Shown: positions 42,189 to 49,062 of the stretch, one piece after another
How the letters are laid out: each line of letters starts with the position of its first letter
Position numbering within the stretch: the first letter of the stretch is position 1
Assembly: GCA_035708205.1 (NCBI GenBank)
Contig: DASSSY010000002.1
Coordinates: 248,001-312,000 of the forward strand
DNA from: DASSSY01 sp035708205
Lineage (GTDB): Bacteria > Bacteroidota > Bacteroidia > Chitinophagales > Chitinophagaceae
DNA: 64,000 nt
Direction: 5' to 3'
Made by a program: the position numbers and the translations under genes
The notes under the pieces: generated by a model
What the model was told of the DNA's origin: nothing
The model's database searches: none
Seen by the model: the letters and a program-made list of their open reading frames with translations, nothing else

Positions 42189-42842
42189 ATGTATATACAC
42201 CGGGAAGGCTATTGGCATATTTTAATAGCAACCGTTGCCTGGATCGGGCTGACGGCACTGTTATATCGGCTTTGCTTTACGCTTCCATGGTTGTTTTGGC
42301 CGCTGGCCGTTATTCTTTTCCTGTTATGGTTCTGGGTACTTTGGTTTTTCAGGATACCGGAAAGAACATTTACAAAAGGGGAAAATCTGGTCATTGCCCC
42401 TGCGGATGGTAAGGTGGTCGTTATTGAGGAAACCATGGAGCCGGAATATTTTAAGGATAAACGCTTACAGGTGTCTATTTTTATGTCGCCGTTAAATGTT
42501 CATGTGAACCGCAGTCCCATTACGGGAAAAACGACATACATGAAATATCATCCGGGTAAATATTTAGTGGCCTGGCATCCGAAATCCTCCACTGAAAATG
42601 AAAGGACGACGGTTGTAATTGAAAATAATCATGTAACTTTACTATTACGGCAAATTGCCGGGGCTATGGCCAGGCGCATTAAATATTATTTACAACCCGG
42701 TGATGCGGTTGACCAGGCAGATGAGTTCGGTTTTATCCGTTTCGGATCGCGCGTGGATGTGTTCTTCCCGGTTGGTACAAAGCTGGAAGTGACCATCGGG
42801 CAGGCCGTGAAAGGCGGGCAGACTATTTTGGCTAAAATTTAA
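42189..42842 (+). CDS. psd: Phosphatidylserine decarboxylase, short form
   Basis: 217 residues, the compact Bacteroidota/archaetidylserine type. Two N-terminal membrane segments, then 'APADGKVVVIEE', 'VSIFMSPLNVHVNRSPITG', 'KTTYMKYHPGKYLVAWHPKSSTENERTTVVI', and the self-cleaving pyruvoyl site GS in 'RFGSRVDVFFP'. It yields phosphatidylethanolamine. It follows cdsA by 66 bases. Confidence 0.94.
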   Translation: MYIHREGYWHILIATVAWIGLTALLYRLCFTLPWLFWPLAVILFLLWFWVLWFFRIPERTFTKGENLVIAPADGKVVVIEETMEPEYFKDKRLQVSIFMSPLNVHVNRSPITGKTTYMKYHPGKYLVAWHPKSSTENERTTVVIENNHVTLLLRQIAGAMARRIKYYLQPGDAVDQADEFGFIRFGSRVDVFFPVGTKLEVTIGQAVKGGQTILAKI

Positions 42843-42858
42843 AATTGGAATATTTCAT

Positions 42859-43389
42859 ATGAGGAATCGTCATAGAGCTAATAAGAAGCAAAAAATTGTT
42901 CAACGCTTCAGGAACAGAAGTTCTGTCGGCGCGAAAGTCACTCAAAAGCAAATTGATATCGCCTTAACCGATCTGGTTTTGGCAAAATTATATAATGACG
43001 GCGACCGGCAACCGGCGTCTTTGGAAGATGATATTTTGAAGCCGGCCAAGATCAAATTTACCGCCGGCGGGGTGGACCGGCTTTGGGATATTTTGCTGAG
43101 CACCGGCCTGGTCAGCCCCGTCATCGGTTTCGGGCGTTCGGGCCGGTTAACGATCACCAATCAGGGCTATCAATTGATGAGCCAGTTCGGGAGTTACAGC
43201 AATTTTATCAAAAAAAGGGAAGAGGAAGCCGCTCGCCAGACCGCGGGCAACGCCATGCCGCAGTTTATCATCAGTACCGGCGAGGATGACGACACGGAAA
43301 ATGATGAAGGGGCAAAAAAGGTAGCCCGGAAAGAAGACGGTAAGAAAACAAAACCGAATAACGAGGCCATCGCGGCTAAAAAGAAATAA
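42859..43389 (+). CDS. Conserved-looking basic protein of unknown function
   Basis: 176 residues. A very basic N-terminus 'MRNRHRANKKQKIVQRFRNRSS' leads to a winged-helix-like middle ('AKVTQKQIDIALTDLVLAKLY', 'GGVDRLWDILLSTGLVSPVIGFGRSGRLTITNQGYQLMSQFGSY'). The tail is acidic then Lys-rich ('GEDDDTENDEGAKKVARKEDGKKTK'). The 'GRSGRLTITNQGYQLM' strand-helix pair resembles a DNA-binding wing, so nucleic-acid binding is a guess. It sits in the psd-IscA run with gaps of only 11-16 bases. Confidence 0.65.
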   Translation: MRNRHRANKKQKIVQRFRNRSSVGAKVTQKQIDIALTDLVLAKLYNDGDRQPASLEDDILKPAKIKFTAGGVDRLWDILLSTGLVSPVIGFGRSGRLTITNQGYQLMSQFGSYSNFIKKREEEAARQTAGNAMPQFIISTGEDDDTENDEGAKKVARKEDGKKTKPNNEAIAAKKK

Positions 43390-43400
43390 ATTGGATTGCT

Positions 43401-43745
43401 ATGAGCCAGGTGTTAGAAAAAAATCCGGTAAGCTTTACGCCAAATGCTTTGAAAGAGTTAAAGAACGTATTGGCAGCCGCAACCGGTAAGGAAACGATGT
43501 TGCGTATCGGCGTAAAAGGCGGTGGTTGCTCCGGCTTGAGCTATGTTTTGGGAATGGATCAGAAGGGAGATGAAGATATGGAATACCGGATACAAGGTCT
43601 TCCGGTCATTATGAACAAGGCTCACGCCATCTACCTGTTAGGTATGCAGATTGATTATGGAGACGGATTGAATGCCCGGGGATTTATTTTCGAAAATCCT
43701 AATGCCAGCAGCACTTGTGGCTGCGGTACATCCTTTGCCGTATAA
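43401..43745 (+). CDS. A-type iron-sulfur carrier (IscA/ErpA/HesB family)
   Basis: 114 residues with the three family cysteines in 'GGGCSGLSYVLG' and 'STCGCGTSF'. 'LLGMQIDYGDGLNARGFIFENPNAS' matches A-type carriers. It delivers Fe-S clusters to target enzymes. No iscS/iscU/suf genes are near, so it may act as a stand-alone ErpA-like carrier. It follows the unknown basic protein by 11 bases. Confidence 0.93.
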   Translation: MSQVLEKNPVSFTPNALKELKNVLAAATGKETMLRIGVKGGGCSGLSYVLGMDQKGDEDMEYRIQGLPVIMNKAHAIYLLGMQIDYGDGLNARGFIFENPNASSTCGCGTSFAV

Positions 43746-43760
43746 AATAAGGTTGCGCCT

Positions 43761-44432
43761 ATGAATTTGAGGCTAATGTTTGCCGGTGTTTTGTCCTGCT
43801 GTTCCTTAACGTTAGGTTGGGGGCAGCATCATGCTTCAAAAAGCACAAAAGCCAAAGAACCCCCAAAAGAAACATTGAACCAACGAAATGCCAAAGGGGA
43901 AAGGACAGGATTATGGTATATTGATCAGAAGGCCCGTATGGGTCAAGATGCGTGCATTACCTTTGGCCAGTATGATCATGATGAAAAGCAGGGCTTATGG
44001 TATAAGCTGGATGCTTTGGGCCGGCTGATCTCTATTGAGAATTACACCAATGGGGTCTTGAATGGTACTTCCCAGTATTACGAGAAGGGCAATCTGATCT
44101 GCATCGGCAATTTCCGCGGTTTAAATACAAAGCAGAAATTTGATTCCGTTTGGGTAACGGATCCCGTAACCGGATATGATACCATGGTTGTTGTACCAAC
44201 GGAAAGCGGCTCGCTGAGGCATGGCTTGTGGCGCTATTATAACCCCGTAACCGGCCAGTTGACCGCGGAAGAGCGTTATCAGGTAGGCACTTTAATTTCC
44301 CGTAAAGAATTCAATGCCCCGCAGGCGACGGACAGCGTCCGTTACGAGCGGGTGCCCCGGCACCGGCCCATTGACATTAAACGGGCTACTCGAAAAGTGC
44401 CGGATTATGCCAGGCAGAAGATCGGCTATTAA
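43761..44432 (+). CDS. Secreted YwqK/MORN-variant repeat protein
   Basis: 223 residues. A signal peptide (about 1-21, 'LTLGWGQ') precedes repeats of the W-Y-x(10-20)-Y-x-x-G type: 'GERTGLWYIDQ', 'KQGLWYKLDALGRLISIENYTNGVLNGTSQYYEKGNL', 'RHGLWRYYNPVTGQLTAEERYQVGTLIS'. These resemble the MORN_2/YwqK family. Exported; a structural or envelope role is likely. The 'antitoxin' label sometimes given to YwqK proteins is not supported here because no toxin gene is adjacent. Confidence 0.75.
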   Translation: MNLRLMFAGVLSCCSLTLGWGQHHASKSTKAKEPPKETLNQRNAKGERTGLWYIDQKARMGQDACITFGQYDHDEKQGLWYKLDALGRLISIENYTNGVLNGTSQYYEKGNLICIGNFRGLNTKQKFDSVWVTDPVTGYDTMVVVPTESGSLRHGLWRYYNPVTGQLTAEERYQVGTLISRKEFNAPQATDSVRYERVPRHRPIDIKRATRKVPDYARQKIGY

Positions 44433-44460
44433 TATTTTATTTTCCCTGGGATTTATTGTT

Positions 44461-44503
44461 TAGATTTGTAAGAAGACCGAGCCGTTCGGCTTTATTCAAA
44501 TCT
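44461..44503 (+). promoter_or_regulatory. Promoter box and folded leader of the AMP nucleosidase gene
   Basis: TAGATTTG (44461-44468) fits TAnnTTTG. The same bases form an outer stem AGATTTG / CAAATCT (44462-44468 with 44497-44503) enclosing an inner stem AGCCG / CGGCT (44480-44484 with 44487-44491). The inner hairpin would sit in the short leader 8 bases before the start codon region. Confidence 0.4.
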
Positions 44504-44510
44504 TTCGTTT

Positions 44511-45284
44511 ATGATGAACAATAAGGAGGAAATTATTAATGATTGGTTGCCGAGATATACCGGTATGTCTTTGGAATCTTTCGGTAAATATATCCTGCTT
44601 TGCAATTTTCACCATTATTTGTACCTGTTTGCCAAAATCAACCAGGTAGATATTATCGGAGCGGGGAAGCCTATGCCCTGCGCCACGGCCAATGGTATTA
44701 CCATGATCAATTTCGGGATGGGAAGCCCTAATGCCGCGACGGTCATGGATTTGATTTCCGGTATTAATCCTCATGCCGTGTTGTTCCTGGGGAAATGCGG
44801 CGGCCTGAAACGTAAAAATAGGGTTGGCGATCTGATCTTGCCGATAGCGGCTATCCGGGGGGAGGGAACCAGTAATGATTATTTTCCTCCGGAGGTACCG
44901 GCGCTTCCGTCTTTCGCTTTGCAAAAAGCCATTTCCACGACCATCAGGGAGTATGCCTGTGATTACTGGACGGGGTCGGTATATACGACTAACCGCAGGG
45001 TATGGGAGCATGATAATGAGTTTAAAAGATATCTCAGGAGGATCCGGGCAATGGCCATCGAAATGGAAACGGCAACGATCTTCTCAGTGGGCTTTTATAA
45101 TAAAATCCCTACCGGAGCTCTACTCTTGGTTTCCGACCAGCCCATGCATCCAGAGGGTGTAAAAACCGCTCAACATGATAAAAGTGTGACCGAGCAGTTT
45201 GCCGAACGGCATCTGAAGATCGGGATAGATTCCCTGAGGCAGCTTATCAATAAGGGATTGACCGTAAAGCATCTTCAGTTTTAG
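44511..45284 (+). CDS. amn: AMP nucleosidase
   Basis: 257 residues, the short Bacteroidota form. Phosphorylase-fold motifs: 'INFGMGSPNAATVMDLISG', 'LFLGKCGGLKRKNRVGDLILPIAAIRGEGTSNDY', 'YTTNRRVWEHDNEFK', 'AIEMETATIFSVGFYNKIPTGALLLVSDQPM'. It splits AMP into adenine and ribose-5-phosphate and so regulates adenylate pools. The larger N-terminal regulatory domain of the E. coli enzyme is absent, as usual for this group. Confidence 0.92.
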   Translation: MMNNKEEIINDWLPRYTGMSLESFGKYILLCNFHHYLYLFAKINQVDIIGAGKPMPCATANGITMINFGMGSPNAATVMDLISGINPHAVLFLGKCGGLKRKNRVGDLILPIAAIRGEGTSNDYFPPEVPALPSFALQKAISTTIREYACDYWTGSVYTTNRRVWEHDNEFKRYLRRIRAMAIEMETATIFSVGFYNKIPTGALLLVSDQPMHPEGVKTAQHDKSVTEQFAERHLKIGIDSLRQLINKGLTVKHLQF

Positions 45285-45404
45285 CCGCTGTCTTTCAAAT
45301 GATGACGGGATACCGGTCGCCATCTTGCAGGTAAACCGTTAAGGGACCTTCAGCGATGAGGTGATGACCAACCCTGGAAGTCTTTGCTGGCCTGGCGAAA
45401 TTTT

Positions 45405-45440
45405 GGTGGTATCCATGAAATACTTTTCGTGGATACCACC
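45405..45440 (+). terminator. Long-stem hairpin downstream of amn
   Basis: A 16-bp stem with one G-T pair (45405-45420 with 45425-45440) and a 4-base loop. It is 120 bases after amn. Followed only by TCTTT, so it may be a processing or termination structure. Confidence 0.55.
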
Positions 45441-45590
45441 TCTTTGTAGGAAAAGCGATTAATGCCATTTAAACTTATACTTGACATGGTTTTTTTGGGG
45501 GGGGCATACAATTACAGGCGGAAAGAGGTAAATTTCAATTATGCCAAATAAATACCAAAATATAGGAAGAATATTAAAATGGTATGAAAT

Positions 45591-45622
45591 AAAAAAGCAT
45601 CTCCGGGATACCTGAAGATGCC
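45591..45622 (-). terminator. Terminator of the T9SS protein gene
   Basis: On the minus strand GCATCT / AGATGC flanks an imperfect inner stem and runs into six T's, 27 bases after the stop codon. Confidence 0.65.
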
Positions 45623-45648
45623 TATAAAAAGAATAATGAATAATGGCG

Positions 45649-46707
45649 CTACTTCAAAATCAGCTTACCTCTTTGCTGTTGCGCTGTTTTGGTATTGGTA
45701 AGCTGGTAAAAGTAAATGCCCCTCGCATATTGGCTGACATCAATACCGTTAACCTGATGGTGTAAGCGCTCCCGGCTGATCACGTGACCGGCCAGGTCTG
45801 TAAGGCGCAGGTCGAAATTTTCAGCTTGTTGACCCGATTTTAAATTGAAATATATCTTGTTGGCGGCCGGATTAGGATAGACCATAGCGGCGTCATCGGT
45901 CATTAAAGGCAGCTGGATACCCGTTGTGCTCATGGTATAGCTGACATCGTCCACTTTCATGCTGTTGTATTCAGGAGCAGGTGCGGCATTGAGCGGATTA
46001 TTGCTGGTAAATATAACCACTAACCTGTCGGGTTGCGCGTTGGCATTTGTATAGCTCATGTGCAGGGAAACCCTGGTGTATTGTGTCAAATCAGGAACGA
46101 TGCTGACCGCGCCTTCTCCGACAATAGCAAAGGAATCGGGGGTGATCTGCTTCAGGGCAAAGGCTGAGAAACCGAACTCAGCGCCATTGGCGCTGGTGGT
46201 GGAATCTCCGTTCTTAATCCATGCGCTGACGCTGTCTACCTGGCCGGAAATCGGTTCACCGCCTTTGAAGGTCAGCAGATCGAAAAAATGCGCCGGGTCA
46301 AGATTGCCGCCGCCCTGCATCAGGCTGGCAATATCCACGGATATCTGTCCATTGGTCAGCGCGCCCGGTTGCACCCCTAGGCTGTCGCCCAAGTTTAAGG
46401 AAAAGAGTTGAGCTGCCGATTGCCCGCCGTGAGCATCAGTGGTTTGGAAAACTTGTTGCCGGGCATTAATGGTAATGTTTGCAAGAGCGGCTAATGGCGC
46501 AAAAGCGGCTACCATGGAATCGGAGCCCTGCCAGCCGTCGGCGATGGTCAGATGAGCCGGGCTGAGCGGATTGGTGGACACGGTGTAATTATGCCAGCTT
46601 TCCAGGCCACCGTTCTGAATGATGCCGCTACCTTGTTGCCCGTAGCTTGCGCCTGAGGATAAAAGTGTTGCTGCTATAAGGGCTAAGCGTAATTTTTGAG
46701 ATTTCAT
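45649..46707 (-). CDS. Secreted protein with T9SS type A sorting domain
   Basis: 352 residues. A signal peptide ends at 'GASYGQQ' (about 23). A beta-rich domain 'IIQNGGLESWHNY', 'ADGWQGSD', 'SQYTRVSLHMSY'-like strands ('LTQYTRVSLHMSYTNANAQPDRLVVIFTS') and 'STYMKVDDVSY'-like end ('YNSMKVDDVSYTM') resembles carbohydrate-binding jelly rolls found in Bacteroidota surface proteins. The C-terminal sorting domain (about 275-352) has 'VYPNPAANKIYFNL', 'DLRLTDLAGHVISRERL' and 'GIYFYQLTNTK...GKLILK'. It should cross the outer membrane through the T9SS. Binding target unknown. Confidence 0.85.
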   Translation of the reverse strand: MKSQKLRLALIAATLLSSGASYGQQGSGIIQNGGLESWHNYTVSTNPLSPAHLTIADGWQGSDSMVAAFAPLAALANITINARQQVFQTTDAHGGQSAAQLFSLNLGDSLGVQPGALTNGQISVDIASLMQGGGNLDPAHFFDLLTFKGGEPISGQVDSVSAWIKNGDSTTSANGAEFGFSAFALKQITPDSFAIVGEGAVSIVPDLTQYTRVSLHMSYTNANAQPDRLVVIFTSNNPLNAAPAPEYNSMKVDDVSYTMSTTGIQLPLMTDDAAMVYPNPAANKIYFNLKSGQQAENFDLRLTDLAGHVISRERLHHQVNGIDVSQYARGIYFYQLTNTKTAQQQRGKLILK

Positions 46708-46791
46708 AAATTGGCTTTTTAACGGGAAAAGAAAGTGCTAAGATACTATCTTCCTTCCTAATCCGGAGCAAATTCATCGTTAAATTTATTT

Positions 46792-47895
46792 TTATATGAC
46801 ACTCCTGACAGCCGCATCAATTCGGGTCATGGAAGCGGTTGGAACTGTAATGGCTTTTTGAGCAAACGCGGGTGGGATAGCTGTTGTCAGGATTACATGA
46901 CCTTGTTGCGCCACGGCCGTCTGAAACTTCCGTTGAAGATAACGCGCTAAATATTCCTGTTCGGTTTGGCCGGGCGTGGGAATGAGCATCGCTTTTTTGC
47001 CCAATACCGCCAGATCCATTAAGGTGGAATAGCCGCTGCGGCAAATTACCAGGTCGGCGGTGTGCAGCAATGGCGCCAGGTCTGTTGCCGAAAGTTTCTG
47101 AAAATACCGGAAAGAGCCGTTGGCGGGTAAGGAGGGTTGCCCGGCCTGTATATTGCCGGCAACAAAATTGAAATGGTATCGTTCACTCAACGCTTTGCAT
47201 TGCGGTAAAAGTTCGGCTTCCAGCCGGCTGCGCATGGGCTCCGGGCCGGACAAAAGAATTAAAATCTCCGGTTTTTCCTTTATGCCCTTAAAAGGCTGCT
47301 CCGGTAACGGGGACAAGGTCATTTGGGATAGGATGCCGATATACCGGGCGTTGCCCGGAAGATGAGCCGGGTGTGCCAGTTCGCCCGACAGGTTGTTGGC
47401 GCCCGCCTCATCTATAATCCAGCAGGCTCTGAATTTTTCTAAAAAACGATAATGAAGCTTTTGCAATTGCCGGTCGATCATTTTGCCCCGGCCGCTTTTG
47501 ATCATGAGCTGATGGGTCATGATCACGCAGGGCAGGGTGGAATGATGCAACCCGTAGCGGTTGTCGGAGATGACGAGGTCAAATTGCTCTTTGGCCTGGA
47601 TTTGTTGTAACCATTGATGCTCGCGACGGATAGCTTTCAGGATTTTGGGAACCTGGAGGATGATCCTCCCCGCGAAAAAAGCTTTGTGTTTGCTGTATCG
47701 GATTTGATAGCCTTCTAAAGAGAATTGCCTGATTTCGGGAAAAGTCGCGGCAACGAAATCCAGGATTTTCCGGGGCCCGGCCAGGCTGACGGAATGTCCT
47801 TTCCTGAGCAGCAGGTCAATAATGGGCAGGCATCTGGTGGTGTGTCCCAGTCCCCAGTCCAACGGCGCTATCAAAATTTTTGATGGAGAAGACAA
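46792..47895 (-). CDS. GT-B glycosyltransferase (MurG/UGT-like)
   Basis: 367 residues. The N-terminal Rossmann half opens 'ILIAPLDWGLGHTTRCLPIIDLLLRKGHSV', the G-x-G-H-x-x-R pattern of MurG-like and related enzymes. The C-terminal half has 'KPEILILLSGPEPMRSRLEAELL' and 'LLHTADLVICRSGYSTLMDLAVLGKKAMLIPTPGQTEQEYLARYLQ', the nucleotide-sugar binding region with G-x-x-T/S-x-x-E-like surroundings. Probably transfers a sugar to a lipid or small acceptor in the cytosol. A -7 box lies at 47914-47921, shared in a tight divergent region with the small lipoprotein gene. Confidence 0.82.
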   Translation of the reverse strand: MSSPSKILIAPLDWGLGHTTRCLPIIDLLLRKGHSVSLAGPRKILDFVAATFPEIRQFSLEGYQIRYSKHKAFFAGRIILQVPKILKAIRREHQWLQQIQAKEQFDLVISDNRYGLHHSTLPCVIMTHQLMIKSGRGKMIDRQLQKLHYRFLEKFRACWIIDEAGANNLSGELAHPAHLPGNARYIGILSQMTLSPLPEQPFKGIKEKPEILILLSGPEPMRSRLEAELLPQCKALSERYHFNFVAGNIQAGQPSLPANGSFRYFQKLSATDLAPLLHTADLVICRSGYSTLMDLAVLGKKAMLIPTPGQTEQEYLARYLQRKFQTAVAQQGHVILTTAIPPAFAQKAITVPTASMTRIDAAVRSVI

Positions 47896-47913
47896 TAAAA
47901 AATGCTATTTTTA

Positions 47914-47921
47914 CAAAAGTA
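47914..47921 (-). promoter_or_regulatory. -7 promoter box TACTTTTG for the glycosyltransferase gene
   Basis: TAnnTTTG match on the minus strand, 18 bases before the ATG. Confidence 0.5.
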
Positions 47922-47951
47922 AAAAGAACGGAGCAATACACAACAATCCCT

Positions 47952-48146
47952 ATGAAGTTTGGAATAAAAACACCACAGAAGGCCGGACGGCGATATGGAA
48001 AAATGTTTCCCATAGTTGTTTTGATGGTTGCTTTATTGGGCGGGGCTTTATTTTTTGAGGGCTGTGCCGCTCAGCGTTGTGATTGTACCGACATCAGTAA
48101 AAATTACAAGCCACCGAAGCGTATCCATCGCCTTCAGCGACATTAA
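47952..48146 (+). CDS. Very small lipoprotein
   Basis: 64 residues from ATG 47952 (MKFGIKTPQKAGRRYGK). A basic N-region, a hydrophobic segment (about 18-35) and a lipobox-like FFEGC with Cys37, followed by 'AAQRCDCTDISKNYKPPKRIHRLQRH', which is Cys- and base-rich. A TTG extension to 47880 overlaps the divergent gene and is not preferred. Its stop overlaps the next ATG as TAATG (48144-48148), so the two are translationally coupled. Function unknown. Confidence 0.55.
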   Translation: MKFGIKTPQKAGRRYGKMFPIVVLMVALLGGALFFEGCAAQRCDCTDISKNYKPPKRIHRLQRH

Positions 48147-48406
48147 TGCATTGGTTTATTATGTCAGTAAAAAATATTCGGGTCTGGCGTCGTTATTCCG
48201 ACAGGATACTTGCCCTGAGCGAGCCGGATGGAGTCTATTTAGATGAATATATCCGGAAGATCAGGATATCGGGAGCAATTTATGAACACTATGAGCTTTT
48301 AGATTTCCAGCATTACCGTAAATACCGGCGTAAAGGCAAGATCATTGCTTTTTTGCAGATGAGCCCCGAAGAGCAGCGGTTTAAGTTTCTAGTTGGAAAA
48401 AATTGA
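48146..48406 (+). CDS. Small protein of unknown function
   Basis: 86 residues (81 if it starts at ATG 48161, MSVKNIRVWRRYSD). Soluble, basic, with 'YSDRILALSEPDGVYLDEYIRKIRISGAIYEHYELLDFQHYRKYRRKGKIIAFLQMSPEEQRFKFLVG'. No signal or membrane segment. Coupled by TAATG to the upstream lipoprotein. No family recognised. Confidence 0.5.
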   Translation: MHWFIMSVKNIRVWRRYSDRILALSEPDGVYLDEYIRKIRISGAIYEHYELLDFQHYRKYRRKGKIIAFLQMSPEEQRFKFLVGKN

Positions 48407-48480
48407 AAAGGCTCCTTGTAAGGAATCGTCCTAATGGTAATTTGATAACCGATAACTTCCAGCTGTTGCCCAATCCCAAT

Positions 48481-48965
48481 ATGATCTATTCTTTCAGCGC
48501 GGCATTAGCGCTTATTGGCATTAATCCTTTTGTATTTGTACCTGATGATATCTTGTTGAAAATTTTCAGGGACGCGCGGAAGGACAAAGGCCATATCCCG
48601 GTTCGCGGCACTATAAATGGGGAAAAATATATCCAGACACTGGTGAAATACAGCGATGCCTGGCGCCTTTATATCAATGCAACCATGTTACGGGATTCGC
48701 CAAAGAGAATGGAGAGGTGATTGACCTGACCATCCGGTTCGATCCTAAGGAAAGGACTATAAAACCGCGTCCCAAGCTGTTGGAAGCTTTGCATAAGGAC
48801 ACGCATGCCCAAAAAATATTTGACAACCTGCCGCCCTCGTTGAAAAAGGAGATTGTCCGCTACATTTCATTTTTGAAATCCGACCAAAGTATTCAAAGGA
48901 ATATTGACAAGGCTCCTGGCTTTTTAAATGGTCAAAACAGGTTTGTCGGCCGGGATAAACCTTAA
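48481..48965 (+). pseudogene. DUF1905-OmdA (YdeI-like) protein split by a frameshift
   Basis: The first frame (to 48720) encodes the DUF1905 part: 'MIYSFSAALALIGINPFVFVPDDILLKIF', 'KGHIPVRGTINGEKYIQTLVKYSDAWRLYINATMLRD'. The second frame (GTG 48717 to 48965) encodes the continuation 'VIDLTIRFDPKERTIKPRPKLLEALHKD', 'AQKIFDNLPPSLKKEIVRYISFLKSDQSIQRNIDKA', the YdeI/OmpD-associated half. Single-chain homologues join these two in one frame. In the second frame the bases before the GTG also read sensibly (AKENGEVID), so a single base was lost between about 48690 and 48716. GTG and TGA overlap, so coupled translation of two halves cannot be excluded. Upstream codons to 48403 (TTG) are not family-like. 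Confidence 0.75.
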
Positions 48966-49005
48966 AAGCGTTAGCAAACACTGAGATCTTAAGGCGTTTC
49001 CTCGC

Positions 49006-49034
49006 AAAAAAAGGTCGCAGCGAGCGCTGCGACC
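49006..49034 (-). terminator. purL terminator
   Basis: On the minus strand GGTCGCAGC / GCTGCGACC (49013-49021 with 49026-49034) runs into seven T's. Confidence 0.8.
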
Positions 49035-49062
49035 CATATAAGTAATAAGCAACATGGTTTGA

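Larger units (their letters stand above)
45285..45648. other. Convergent intergenic region with two hairpins and a G8 tract
   Basis: 364 bases between converging genes. It holds a terminator at 45405-45440, a T7-G8 homopolymer at 45490-45504 and a second terminator at 45591-45622. No gene seen. Confidence 0.5.

Noticed and set aside
43761..44432. YwqK-like protein as an antitoxin
   Set aside because: It carries a signal peptide and no toxin gene is adjacent; the repeats point to an exported structural protein.
45490..45504. G8 tract as a phase-variation switch for the T9SS gene
   Set aside because: It lies downstream of both flanking genes, so it cannot change their promoter or reading frame.
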